Source: Sipunculus nudus
Lineage: Eukaryota > Annelida > Sipuncula > Golfingiida > Sipunculidae
NCBI GenBank assembly: GCA_026874595.1
Contig: CM049322.1
Span: 37,631,340-37,695,339 of the forward strand
Direction of reading: 5' to 3'
Length of the DNA stretch: 64,000 nucleotides
Shown here: positions 48,946-60,746 of the stretch, in pieces
Layout: every line of letters starts with the position of its first letter
Position numbering within the stretch: position 1 is the first letter of the stretch
Position numbers and translations under genes: made by a program
The notes under the pieces: model-generated
The model's input: the letters and a program-made list of their open reading frames with translations, nothing else
Databases searched by the model: none
What the model was told of the DNA's origin: nothing

Positions 48946-50088
48946 AATTCGGTTCACGTTTGTTCGCAATGTTCTCTAAAACCGCGTTGGGTACAATACT
49001 GTGCCATACATCATTTTAATGGTTATTATCCCCTCAGTGACATAGGCGATATGAAAATAAATAATTTTTAATGTACATATAATTTTGAGTGATTTATCCG
49101 TTTTTTACCGAGCACAGCCGAACTGCCTTCGGCAATCACCGGAATGCGTGCATCGTGGTCACTTAAACTCTAACACTAAGGACTTTTGTTCTTATGAATA
49201 ACGCTTGCTTTCAATGAGGGATTTGACCCACGTGCGTGGTCAGTAAAAGAGAAAAACACATGTTTCTCGCTTTATGAAATGGAGAGTTCAGCCCAGGAGG
49301 ATTAATGACAAAACATAATTTAAGGTCCCAATTTCAGAAAAAAGGGCTGGGGTAGGGTGGTTGCGGGGGTTTCAGGCCTCAAAACCTGTCTGATACGATG
49401 AAAAAAAGGTTGCAGTGGCTGAAATTAGGATACGGACCCACTGCATGGAGTCCCGTTTGGGTCCGCTTCTGCTACTTACGATGTATGCATATTTCTGTTT
49501 CATTCTTCAGGAACAGTTTCCTTGCAACGTACATTTAATTAATCTTTCATGTGTTCCTCACATCAACCTATTCTTTATACGTCCAGCGATAGAAACCAGT
49601 CATATATCAACGAAACACTGTATGCCTCCGTGTCTCATTCCGGTTCGCAATGTAAACCATCACTGACCATGCAGATCTTCAAGGTAAACAACCTATATGA
49701 TTTTTGCCACGAGCACAGCGCCACAAAATAACAGTAAAAAAATATTTGTACATATCGTATTCAGAGAGTATCCCACTATAAAAATCTATATTTTCTTTTC
49801 ATTTTATAATAAAAAATGAGCCAACATTCAACAACTCAGTAAATATATCTCCCAAACCCCGGTAAAAAGCCCGGTATACCGGGTTTATCAGCTAGTATGT
49901 ATATATATGTAAAGACAAAAAAAACCACTTGTATGCTAATAGACACTTGCATACTTGTTACAGATCACAACAGTACACAATAATCCTCCTTTAAAGGACA
50001 TGTATACTTGATTCTTCCTGCCAGAACAATAACAAAGGGTTCGGTCTGTTTTAACTGAAGGAAACTTTGCAAACCAAAACATGATGCC
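48946..50088. other. No gene recognised
   Basis: Plus-strand frames at 49415-49731 have no motif. No repeat ends identified. Confidence 0.35.
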
Positions 50089-50345
50089 TGTGGTCTAGCA
50101 CAATACTAAAAGCCGAGAGGTCCATGGTTCAAATCTCTACCAAGGGTAGGAGAGCATTTCATGGTCCGTTCCGGTGCAGTGTAAAAGCTCTGCAACCGTA
50201 ACGGGAAGGCTATGGCACAAAGCCGATTGCACTCACAAATGAGTGTTTGTTGGGGAGATCCATTTTTATTATGACAAAGAGTGAGGTGAACACTACCCAT
50301 GGCTCCTACTTTCACAGACAACAGGCCTGGGAGAAGCCAGCGCAC
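50089..50345 (+). repeat. tRNA-derived SINE-like sequence
   Basis: A TGGTCTAGCACAATAC phrase (A-box-like) precedes a B-box-like GGTTCAAATCTC at 50126-50137, the spacing seen in tRNA-derived SINE heads. The 3' limit is not clear and no target duplication was found. Confidence 0.45.
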
Positions 50346-51439
50346 ATTATAATATGATAGGAAGCGAGTGCTATCTCCCCGCTACCTAGCCTCAAACTAA
50401 AACGAAATGCTGCTGACGTATTTGGTAGAAATATTTAGCGTTTGAAACACATCACTTGATAGTCTACGGAATTACATGACAACACGATAACATAATTGAT
50501 ATTTGTTAATCTAAATAAAAATAGGCATGCTTCGTGCCTGAAAATGAAAAGAAAATTCAAGGTGTGGCCACAATTAGGTGCTGCAGAGTTGAAGGTAAAA
50601 ACCCAAGGCAAATGTTAGGCAAGGCATGTGAGAATTATTGAAAGAACCGTGCTTCTGTGTGAATTTCCCTCTAAAAACAACTGTACGTAAATTTCATAAC
50701 TATCGGTCTTCTGCCTGGTGATAATCATGGATTTCCATGTGGTCTGAAATTCAACAGGAACCTTTTAAAAGGGAACAGGCATAAAAAAGGAAATACAGAG
50801 ATTGTTCGGACAACAGATTTTCAAAATGGTCGCCTGGCACTACTGAATTCCTGACAAATCTAGAGAACTTTCAAGTATCCTGGAAACTAAGTGTACAAAT
50901 GAAAATTCCATAAAAGAAATGGCAAGATTATACAATTACTCTAATGCCGTATCCAAACCTTAAGTAAAACACGGTGCAGCAAAGAGTTTACATTAGGCAT
51001 TAATATATTGCCAGTTTGCAAACGGGACACTTTCCTAGCTGTAGAGGGAAAGGTGCTAGCACCAAGAACGTGCAGTAGTAATAAACCAGGAATATGGATG
51101 TGGTTGCCTAAATATCGCATGGAAGCAAATCTAATTGTTACTTTGATCTGCAACTTTGACCTGGCCCAAAATATTAAGGTTGCTTCAACAAGCAGTTAGA
51201 CCCACAAATACCACATCTGGATACAAATACACAATCATAATAGGAGTTATTCATTTGTAGATAAACAACTGACCTAGGGTCAATACAGTGATCTCTGACA
51301 ACGGGAATTTTTTTTTCAATTATTGAACTAAGGCTCTTGTGAAAAATATTTTCAAGGAACATTGATGGTTCAATAGATCATGTATCTCGCGCCGTTATTG
51401 CCTGTCTGGCTCCTCATTAACCTGTACGTCACGTTAAGT
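50346..51439. other. No gene recognised
   Basis: Phrases near 50630-50900 (GAGAATTATTGAAAGAACC; GGTCGCCTGGCA) faintly resemble the type I block of family S. No exon supported. Confidence 0.35.
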
Positions 51440-53020
51440 TTAGCTGCACAAAATTGACCATACGGACACGTGGGAGGTTTTATTCACTCCCTTGAGGTTT
51501 AGTTCTCCGAATAAGGGAGATTCGGTTTCACGATTCAAATAATCCGGTTCTCGTACGGATTCGTCCGCACTCAAGCTAAGACATCCTGAGGGCCAGCTCT
51601 TATTTGACAAACGAGACACGATATGCAGAACTCTGCTATAATGGCCCGCCATAATCGCCTCGTGGACCATCTTTATAACAGCAGTCCGTAACGACCGGGG
51701 TACTAAGATCCTTGTTCGATACGGATCACTGGCTTTATCTCGCGCAATACGGACTAAGAAATCATCCTTAACCAGGCAAGTACTATCACTTCCACTGGCA
51801 AACTTGGCAAGCTTCAAATACGGAGCTATCGACTGATCTTTTTCCTGCGCCTCAAAAAATTCGGCCGAATTAACATCAGCGACTGGACTAGCTTACTAGA
51901 CTGGGTCGGCACTAGCAGCGGCACGTGTTAGATTCTACTGCGGACGGCACTTCCGGTGGTGACTGAACGTTGTCCCGCACTATATCTAAATCCTATCAGA
52001 ATATCCTAACTGCTCCGACATATATTGCACGTACATGTTCTAAAGAGCAACCGGAATCGCGTAAAACCTTGGCTGCCTTGCCGTTAACTAACTCCTCACA
52101 AATGTATAAAGAGATACCAGCCTCTTCCAGAGCAATCAATCCGAATGACTGACCCGTGTAATATAATTCGGATTAAAGTGTGTGACGGTTTTCGACTCGG
52201 ATTCACGGACAACTGATGACAAAAACTTGGGCTTACACTAAGGTTTAGCTCCCTGGCCATTGATCCGTTTACCTACCCGCTGTCCCACAGCTGAATGCAA
52301 CGCTTGCAGGATATAACTTGCCCAAGACTTGCCACTGGTCTGTTTATATTCACGTGACTTCAAATCATTACATGTAAAGCAACGTCTGCTTTCCAATGGA
52401 TTAACTGACTGTTCACCTGATTCGAGATCAAGTTTCGCTCTCTGTTTAATAGTTTGCTGCCATGCTGGGGTAGCACTACTACGGGAACTTGCCATAAAAC
52501 TGTATAAGCCTTTTGCCTCCGTATATATCTCGGTGATTTCCGCCATGCTATTTATACCGCAAAACTCGGAAAAATGAAAAACACAGATATGTCCTTGCTG
52601 CAACAGTTCACGAACTATAAACGCATTTGAAAGTCGACTAATAAGTTAAAGTCATTGCCTATACTTGCCATCTCGATCCAATGGTGAAGGTAACCATCGA
52701 ACCGCACCGGGAAACTGACTGGAAGTTTCGTCACGCTCTGGCCTACTAGTACGGAACGTGTCATGAAATTTCTCCTCAGTCATATGGTTATGCTTTAAAA
52801 GAGCTAATTTCAGTTTATTGTAATCCTTGGCGTCGTTAACTGCTAACTGCGCTAAAGTATCAAGAGCCTTACTACGCAACAATAGATTAAGTTCAAAGAC
52901 AAACTATCGCGACTTGACTGAGTTTTGACTCAGCGCTAAACGCTCAAAACGCTCAAAACGCTCCAAAGCGTCTAGTTTATAATGCTGCTTGTCAAACGGA
53001 GGGAGCTTGAATTTCTGGAC
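51440..53020 (-). mobile_element. Internally deleted Ty3/gypsy retrotransposon
   Basis: Minus-strand remnants in normal gag-pol order. Gag starts with KLPPFD and FERFERL near 53010-52930 and continues with ALDTLAQLAVNDAKDYNKL and KFHDTF at 52880-52700. A frame with CFTCN at about 52380 may be a broken zinc knuckle. A protease-like piece (VNGKAAKVLRDSGCS, with the D-S-G active-site motif) lies at about 52060-52110. An integrase N-terminal zinc-binding piece (TRILVPRSLRTAVIKMVHEA, then GHYS) lies at 51640-51720. Reverse transcriptase and RNase H are missing between protease and integrase, and stops interrupt gag, so it is inactive. LTRs were not found. Confidence 0.8.
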
Positions 53021-53875
53021 GGATTATCTATTCCTCACCTAATTATGTTTTGCTCGTATTAAGTGCCGACTTCAACTTCAGTACGATTATTTCGCCGGCC
53101 CTCTGAGCTTAGTTCTGCTCGCTCGCTGTCTGTCTCATTGTGCTGAACGTTTTCCCACTGCTTGTCTCCTAAAGCCTCTTACCTTAACGTATGCCCAAAT
53201 TCCAGAATGAACTTCATGGACTCCATGGAAACGGCAAAACTGACCGACTATGAAAGTAAACCGCATGTTCTACACAAAAATCCGCAAACGTAAACAGTAA
53301 ATGGTAACTTTACAATATCACCTTGGTTGCACGGAAAATCAATAGACACACGAACGGACGGATGAACATCAAGTATGTGACTTTAAAGTCTGAGAACACT
53401 AATTGAAAGAACACTTAGCTGCCGTGTGACCTAACTCAACAAATCGCCACATATAAAGGTAATTAAATTCAAGAAATCTCTACTCTAGTCTGAGTAATTA
53501 TCAAACGTTTAACAGTGGTTTAATATTCCTGAGTAATTATCAAGCATATAATAGCAGTTAACCATACGTTGAGTATGTGTGTGTCATGTCTCAGCACTGA
53601 CTCTCGATTTCAAATATAACAAAACATTAAACAACTCAATTCGATGAAGCTATATCAATAAATAATATAAAAATTCCACCAAATACTCAAGAAATAAAAT
53701 TCCTGACTGGAAGTTAGCTCTGCAACGGATAAACCCATAGGGAAAGCACGCTCGCTAATAAATGTCATATCCCTAAAGGAATGAATGACCAGGTTATTTA
53801 AAATAGTAAACCAAACCAATTGAAACATATAAATACATACACCCCAAAAAGTGAATAAAACATGAGTTAAAAAGT
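53021..53875. other. Flank of the gypsy element, no gene recognised
   Basis: May include the 5' leader of the retroelement. No LTR pair could be matched by eye. Confidence 0.35.
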
Positions 53876-54570
53876 GACAGGGGTCATGACGCTCAGCTGA
53901 CCAGGCAGACATTTACTGAAAGAAAATGTTGTGATATTAATACCTAAATGTGTAGGTGTTATCCCCATTAAACTGAAGTATAGCTCGGAGGATATGGGTA
54001 ACAGAGACCTAATTTCAGTTTCCAAGGAGATTTTACATGGACCTCCCTAGATGACATGTTAGAAGATTCTAGGTGCAATGGTTACGATTTTTGCCCTCAT
54101 ATGGGACGACCGAAACTTTGAAGGTTTCAAAAATAGAGAAAAAATGCGTAAAATTCGAAAAAAAATCAGTCTGCAGGAACTGATGAAACGGTCCACGATA
54201 AATAAGAATGCAAAGAATCATGGTGATCAATGTGTTAGCTGTTCAGATGCCGGAGCTTTTGTATAAAATTTTTAACGAATCTGGGAGCGTATTTCTGAGC
54301 CCCATCGCTCAAAGGATATGGGCAACAGAGAGATCTAAGTTCGGTTTCCATGGAGATTTTACATGGACCAACCTGGATATTAACCTATTAGAAGTTTCTA
54401 TGTCCAATAGCTACAATTTGGGCCCTGTCAATGGACCGCATCTTAAAAGGTCTAAAAAACAAGGAAGAAAAATGCATAAAAATTAAAAAAAAAAATCAGG
54501 TTGCGCCACCCGTCTTCAAGGACTGATGAAACACTCGATAATTAATATGCATGCGAAGAATCACGGTGAT
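53876..54570 (+). repeat. Family S type II fragment
   Basis: Starts with a diverged 5' end (GGGGTCATGACGCTCAGCTG) and carries two 337-bp type core units. It stops without the ACGG tail and passes directly into type I sequence. Confidence 0.7.
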
Positions 54571-54827
54571 CAAAGGAACTAATTCCATAGCTTGCTTGAT
54601 ACCTGTCAGTCTCAAAAGGATCACCACATAGGTCAAATATTGCAAAAAAAAAATCAAGGAAATCCATGCAAAAAAATTTGAGAATCGGGTATTTCTGAAT
54701 GCATTTTTATTCAATACTAATCAACTGTAATGAAATTTCATAAATAATGATCATATTCTTAAAGAATTCTTTGACCCAATCTTTGCAAGATTAGATTAGT
54801 ATACGTCCCCCTGCGTTCACTTTAACA

Positions 54828-55128
54828 TTATTATTCAACTGAAGATGGCGCTCCAGCTGGTCACTGCGCATGGCGAAGCTATGTCTGCACCGCTCCATCG
54901 ACTAGAAGTTTGACAGCTCGAGTTTTTTAAATGGAAAGTCCGGACTTGAAGGCGAGTTGACAGTGGATATAAGTTACGCCAGTGAGAGAGGAGGAGGAAG
55001 CCGAGTAGCCCGGAGAGAACCACCGACCATGGACGGGCCACTACAACCCACTCTCAATGCAACACATCGAACCTAGGTCGTCAGCGGAGAAAGCCGGGCG
55101 TGAAACCGATTGGCCGTCCAAGTCCCCA
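54828..55128 (-). mobile_element. SINE with 12-bp target-site duplication
   Basis: A 301-bp insertion in a family S unit, flanked by TTCACTTTAACA (54816-54827 and 55129-55140). On the minus strand it carries a B-box-like GGTTCGATGTG (55073-55063) near its 5' end and finishes with AATAATAA. This is the layout of a tRNA-derived SINE mobilised by a LINE. The related uninterrupted unit at 61205-61230 is the empty site. Confidence 0.8.
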
Positions 55129-55550
55129 TTCACTTTAACAGTTCTTGAGATAATATGTTCAAACGTAATTTAAAGATGGCTACCTGGTGGCCATATTGGA
55201 TATCTGTCAGTCTGAAATCCAACAAAAACATTCTTTAAAAGGGACAAAGCATTAAAAAATCACAGAAACGGTACTCACAAAAGGATATCTAATGTGGCTA
55301 CCTGGCAGAGATTTTAACAAGTCTGACATTAGATATCACATCGCCTGTGGCAATTGCTCAAAAGAATGTTACAGTAATGAATGTCCAAAACAATACAAAA
55401 GAAATAATCAGGTTTGAGAGCTCTCATATCAGATTTATGGACATGCATATTCAAAAGATATAAGTCCAATATTTTTTTTTTTTATTACCTTGCTACTTAG
55501 TGGGGTCAGCAGGGTAGGTAAACTGCAAAACCAGAAAGAAAAGAAATTAA

Positions 55551-57885
55551 AACAAGTGACCCATGGGTCATGACGCTCAGCTGAAAAAGGAAATTTTATC
55601 ATCTGAATGGTAGTATATACCCATTCAACTGGAGCATCAAACAGATTAACCAACAGTCTGTATTTATATATCTCAAAAATAGAGACTAAATGGTCAATAT
55701 GCATGCAAAGAATCATGGTGATCTCTGCATTAGTTGTTACAACTTGTGCCATGTAAACAGATGACAGCATCCTTAAAGGTCTCAAAAATAGAGAAAAAAA
55801 TTCGAAAATTTGAATAATATATAGGTGGAACCACCAGTCTGCAGAAACTGATGAAACACTCCATAAACAATATCCATGCAAAGAATCATGGTGATCTCTG
55901 CATTAGTTGTTCAGATACTTCAGCTTTTGTATCAAATTGTTCATTATTCTGAGGGATACTTCGGAGTCCTATAGCTTGAAGGATATGGGAAACAGAGACC
56001 CAATTTCAGGTTTCCACAGACACTTTTCATGGGCCTCCTTGCATGACAAGAATGCAGATTCTAGGTCCAGTTGTTATGATTTGTTTCCTGTTGACAGATA
56101 ACCACATCTTTAAAGGTCTCAAAAATGGAGAAAAAAAATGTGTAAAAATTTGAAAAAATAGAGGTGGCACACCCATTCTGCAGAAACTGATGGAACACAT
56201 CATGATCAATATCTATGCCAAAAATCATGACCATCAGTGATGTAGTTATTGAGATACTGCAGTTTTTGTATCAAATTTTTCATTATTCTTCGGGATACTT
56301 CGGAGTCCTATAGCTTAAAGGATATGGGTAACAGAGACCTAATTTCATTTTCCATGGAGACTTTTCATGGATCTCCCTGTGTGTCAAGAATGAAGATCCT
56401 AGGTCCAGTCTATACAATTTGTGCCCTGTTAACAGATGTTCATATCTTTAAAGGTCGCAAAAGTAGAGTAAAAAATTCGTAAAAAAACCCGAACAAATAT
56501 ACGTGGTGCCATCAGTCTGCAAAAACTGATGAAACATTCCATGATCAATATCCATGCAACAATTATGGTGATCTCTGCATTAGTTGTTCAGATACTTCAG
56601 CTTTTCTATCAAATTTTCCATTATTCTGAGCTGTACTTTGGAGTGCCATTGCTCAAAGGATATGGGTAACAGAGACCTAATTTCAGGTTTCCATGGAGAC
56701 CTTTCATGGGTCTCCCCGTGTGTCAAGAATGAAGATTCTAGGTTCAGTCGTTAAGATTTGTACCCTGTTGACAGATAACTACATCCTTAAAGGTATCATA
56801 AATAGAGAAAAAAAATTATAAAAATTTGAAAAATTACAGGTGGCACCACCAGACTGCAGGACTGATGGAACACCTCTTGATCAATATGTATGCCAAAAAT
56901 CATGACCATCAGTGTTGTAGTTATTGAGATGTTGCAGTTTTATTTATCAAATTTTCCATTATTCTGGGGGGGTAATTGGGAGCCCAACAGCTCAAAGGAT
57001 ATGGGTAACAGAGACCTAATTTCAGGTTTCCATGGAGACTTTTCATGGGTCTCCCTGTGTGTCAAGAATGAAGATTCTAGGTCCAGTCTTTACGAGTTGT
57101 GCCCTGTTAACAGATGTTCACATTTTAAAGGTCTAAAAATAGAGAAAACAATTCGTAAAATATCGAAAAATATTGGTGGCGCCACCAGTCTGCAGAAACT
57201 GATGAAACATCTAATGATCAATACGTATGCCAAAAATTATGACCATCAGTGATGTAGTTAATGAGATTTTGAAGTTTTTTTATGAATTTTTTGACAATTC
57301 TGGGGGGTACTTTGGGGCCCCATAGCTCAAAGGATTTGGGTAACGGAGACCTAATTTCTGGTTTCCATGGAGACTTTTCATAGGTTTCTCACTGTGTCAA
57401 CAAATGAAGATTCTAGGTCCAGTGTTTACGATTTGTGCCCTGTTAACAGATGTTCACATTTTTAAAGGTCTCAAAAATAGAGAAAAAAATTCGTAAAAAA
57501 TCGAAAAATACAGGTGGCGCCACCAGTCTGCAGGAACTGATGGAACATCTCATGATCAATATGTATGCAAAAAATCATGACCATTAGTGATGTAGTTAAC
57601 GAGATATTGAAGTTTTTGTATGAAATTTTTTACTATTTTGGGGGGTACTTTGGGGCCCAATAGCTCGAAGGATATGGGAAACAGAGACCTAATTTCTGGT
57701 TTCCTAGGAGATTTGTCATCGACCTCTCAGAATTTTAAGTTACAAGATTGTAAGTCCGGCGGTTACGATTTGTGCCAGGTTAACGGACAGACGGACAGAC
57801 GGACAGACAGACAGACAGACAGACGGACGACGGGCAAAAAGTGATCGCTATAGCTCAGCATGACTGAAAGTCAGCTGAGCTAAAA
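55551..57885 (+). repeat. Family S type II element, complete and nested
   Basis: Starts CAAGTGACCCATGGGTCATG and ends GCTGAGCTAAAA. The empty site survives in the type I element (AAAGAAATGCAGAAAGCATG, about 61627-61646), so both ends are defined to within a few A residues. The 3' end has an ACAG/ACGG tail (57785-57832) and a hairpin AGCTCAGC...GCTGAGCT (57853-57881). No obvious terminal inverted repeat or target duplication outside A-rich ambiguity. Confidence 0.85.
55800..57650 (+). repeat. Tandem array of about 337-bp units
   Basis: The GGTGGCGCCACCAGTCTGC phrase or variants recur at about 55824, 56160, 56500, 56838, 57174 and 57511, spacings 336-340 bp. The units differ by scattered changes. 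The array forms the core of the nested type II element. Confidence 0.9.
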
Positions 57886-58916
57886 AGCATCACTAAGAGT
57901 CTTGTAGAACAAATAAAGCCATCCTAAATCCGGGTACAGACCCACAAATTATCAGAACAAACACTTCCTGGTATATCTGAAGATTGGTATAAAAATATTT
58001 AAATTTCTAGGTAAACAAGTTTATTGCTATGATTCCATTAAAAAAATGACCAATCATCTTATAAATCAGTAGCGAAACCTTAATACAATACTGTGTATAG
58101 TTTTAACGCCTGGCCGAAGCATTAAGTTTTACCTCGGGCAGTAGTGTTTTTGTTATGCACTAATGATGTTCTTATCATTCAATGGCAAATATCACAAGTG
58201 TCCATCACAATTACGGCCACACAGAGAGTTGTACCAGTTCTAGTGCAATGATACATACGAGGTAAATATAGATGGTCTACAAAGTAAGCTTCTATTGTGA
58301 ACATCATTTACCTATGACCTTGGCCTTTTGCCCATATAGCAATTTGATTCTTTCTAGAGTGTTGGGTAACTACTAACCACTAAAACTACTAAACACTTAA
58401 AACTTGAGTAATCACTTGGTAACCAATGTGTGAATAATTTTGACCTGCAACCTTTAACCTCCTGACCAGCTGACCCCTATATCAGTAATTTATTTCTTCA
58501 AGCAAACATACTCATATATATGAAGTTTAAATCAAATTGATTGATGCATATATGGGGCATATATGAAAGACTGAAGGTCTGAATAAACAGTTTAACTTGA
58601 AATATGTTCACAAACAATTGGAACAATTTAGTACTGTGACCTTGATTTCCTACCTTTTGAACTCAACATCAATAGGGTTCTTCCAATATTGGTAGATAAG
58701 CCATATATTACAGATGGAAGGTAAAGGTTGAAAGGTTTGCCTTAAAATGACTCCAGGCAAGGTGTGGGTGCTGTGAACTTGACCTATGACCTCAAGATCA
58801 AGAGGACTTTTCCCCTTTCGGAAGAGAAGCGAAATGCCAATGGTCAAGGGTCTGGAATGAAAAATCTAGCTTGAAATATGTCAACAACCATTTTAAAGAA
58901 GCTGATCCTGTGTACT

Positions 58917-58929
58917 TGACCTTTGACCT
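58917..58929 (-). promoter_or_regulatory. Perfect DR1 nuclear-receptor site in a repeat
   Basis: Plus strand TGACCTTTGACCT. A near copy with an A spacer (TGACCTATGACCT) lies at 58780-58792 in the preceding unit. Confidence 0.4.
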
Positions 58930-59335
58930 TGTGACTTCGAAATCTATAGGATTTTTTTTTTCGCACTGAGTAAGTGAACCACATGTGAAAGATTTAAGGT
59001 TATGGATGAAAGGTTTGGCTTAAAATGCATCCACAAGCTTTTCAAAGAAGTAAAAAGTCTGAAAGATGAAAGGTTCCGGATAAAAATTTTGGCTGTAAGA
59101 ATTAATTCTGGAGGGTGCAAACACAACCCGTAACTCGGAGAATATAGGTCGCAGTGACCTAATTTCAGGGTTGCAAGGAGATTCTTTTAGAACCTCTAAG
59201 ACTGGGTATGGTTCATGAGCCTAGCCCTTACGGTTAAAATTTATGCCCTTTCTACCGACGGCCGGACGGGCGGACGGACAGTTGGAAGGACGACGGACAA
59301 AAACCCATCGCTATAGCACAGCATGACTGAAAGTC

Positions 59336-60147
59336 ATGAAAGCATTTCTTGCTGTTTTATTCCTTGTTCTTTTATAATTATTAATAAATTTTCGAAAATT
59401 AAGACCAGTTGTGACATTAAATTTATTTTATGAATATAATTAGATGTTTCTACATACATTGGAAGTTTCAGTTCTCTTGAAAAAAATAAAGGCATTTCTT
59501 TAAAAAATCAACATATAAAATTGTAATCATAATTCTCAGTCAGATATATGATAATTAAATAATAGTAGAATTTGAAAAACCAAGGGGCAATTTTATCCTA
59601 GTGTGTATAATCTTTAGTATTAATGTATTTAAAGCACATATTTATTTTGGGTCACTAGTTTACTGTTACGATGTACATAGGAAGCTCCAGACTACAAAAA
59701 AAAATTATATGCGTTATACGGAACGGGGAACTGGCAGACTGTTTCATTGCCACAGACACTGAAGCAATAATTTGTTATGCTACCGATACTGAGGAAGTCA
59801 ATCAATTATTAAGCGTGTACTAATCAAACTGATATCGTGTGGCTCTCGGTTTCTTGCAGACACCAGTTTGGGGAGAGTCTTAAATGTCAGGGATACAATA
59901 AAAATGTTAAAATTTTACCAACTCTCCATCGGGGATTTTATACCTGGAGCTGGAGTGTACATGGAACGTGAATGCTCAACCTTAATATATTGAAATTAAA
60001 ACAGAAAATTCAGAAAAAAAGAGCTCGTATAATAGGAAACATTACAAATTTTCAAAGAATCTAAAACAATGTTTACTGACATATCGATTATATATAATGT
60101 TTGAACACCTATTCAGAATTTAAAAACGTCAAATAATAATTTTTTAC
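59336..60147. other. AT-rich DNA, no gene recognised
   Basis: Downstream (minus strand) flank of the 60.15-kb microexon. A short splice-like piece at about 59920-59945 does not fit the locus phase. Confidence 0.35.
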
Positions 60148-60192
60148 CTTCAGCTTGAGCTTTATCCCAAGGAAGCCGTCTTGATTTCATAC
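60148..60192 (-). CDS. 45-nt Lys/Arg-rich microexon (MKSRRLPWDKAQAE)
   Basis: Minus-strand 45-nt exon between acceptor TTTTAG and donor GTAAAA, phase 1-1. The M-K-S-R-R start and acidic end resemble the 51-nt cassettes at 12.2 and 8.9 kb, two codons shorter. It lies upstream (on the minus strand) of the RING exon at 48.7 kb, so it either belongs to the next gene copy outside the window or shows that the RING exon is internal. Confidence 0.55.
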
Positions 60193-60746
60193 CTAAAACA
60201 AATGGACATCTGTATCGATTGGAGATAGATAGGACGTTAAAGCAATGATCATGAACACATTTTAGCCCTTTCCCTATACATAACTAGTTGCAACCAGTGG
60301 AAAATGAAAGATCTGGTAAAAACCTGATGTCTGCGAAACATCAAAATGTTTAATATCTTGCAGCACGAATCACTCGTACTGTAAAGCCAAACTGTTAATA
60401 TCACCGTTTGTTTGAGTTTTGCCAGAAATACTTTAGATAAAAATATGTATCTCGCATTCTGATGTTCGAAGAGATATTTGATCTCATGTGCCTGATCAGA
60501 GCATCTAACTTTACAAACCTAATCAACATTACTCCACAATCTAATTAAATTTCACAGCAACTGCTGAAACATTTCTTGAAATAATGCCCACCACATAGAT
60601 TGACAGATAGACAGACACGACTTTAAAAAGACGGAATTGTGCTTGAAGTTTCACTTGACCGGTATTGTACTTTTGCATTTTTTTGTACTTTTTTTGTCCC
60701 ATTTTGATTTCACTTTCAATTGTTGATTAGAACTATGAATCTGAAA
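60193..60746. other. No gene recognised
   Basis: AT-rich flank of the microexon up to the next family S element. A short ACAG run lies near 60605. Confidence 0.4.

Larger units (their letters stand above)
54571..59335 (+). repeat. Family S type I element split by nested insertions
   Basis: Positions 54571-55550 and 57886-59335 together follow the complete type I element at 60747-63023. A SINE (54828-55128) and a complete type II element (55551-57885) interrupt it. The 3' end has an ACGG tail near 59255-59300 and a CAGCATGACTGAAAGTCATG remnant of the hairpin. TGACCT-rich units lie at 58300-59130. Confidence 0.75.

Noticed and set aside
55800-57650. Regularly spaced repeats that could recall a CRISPR array
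   Set aside because: Units of about 337 bp with no spacers, in a eukaryotic mobile repeat.
59915-59950. Possible 25-nt microexon on the minus strand
   Set aside because: Length is not compatible with the phase-1 pattern and there is no paralogue.
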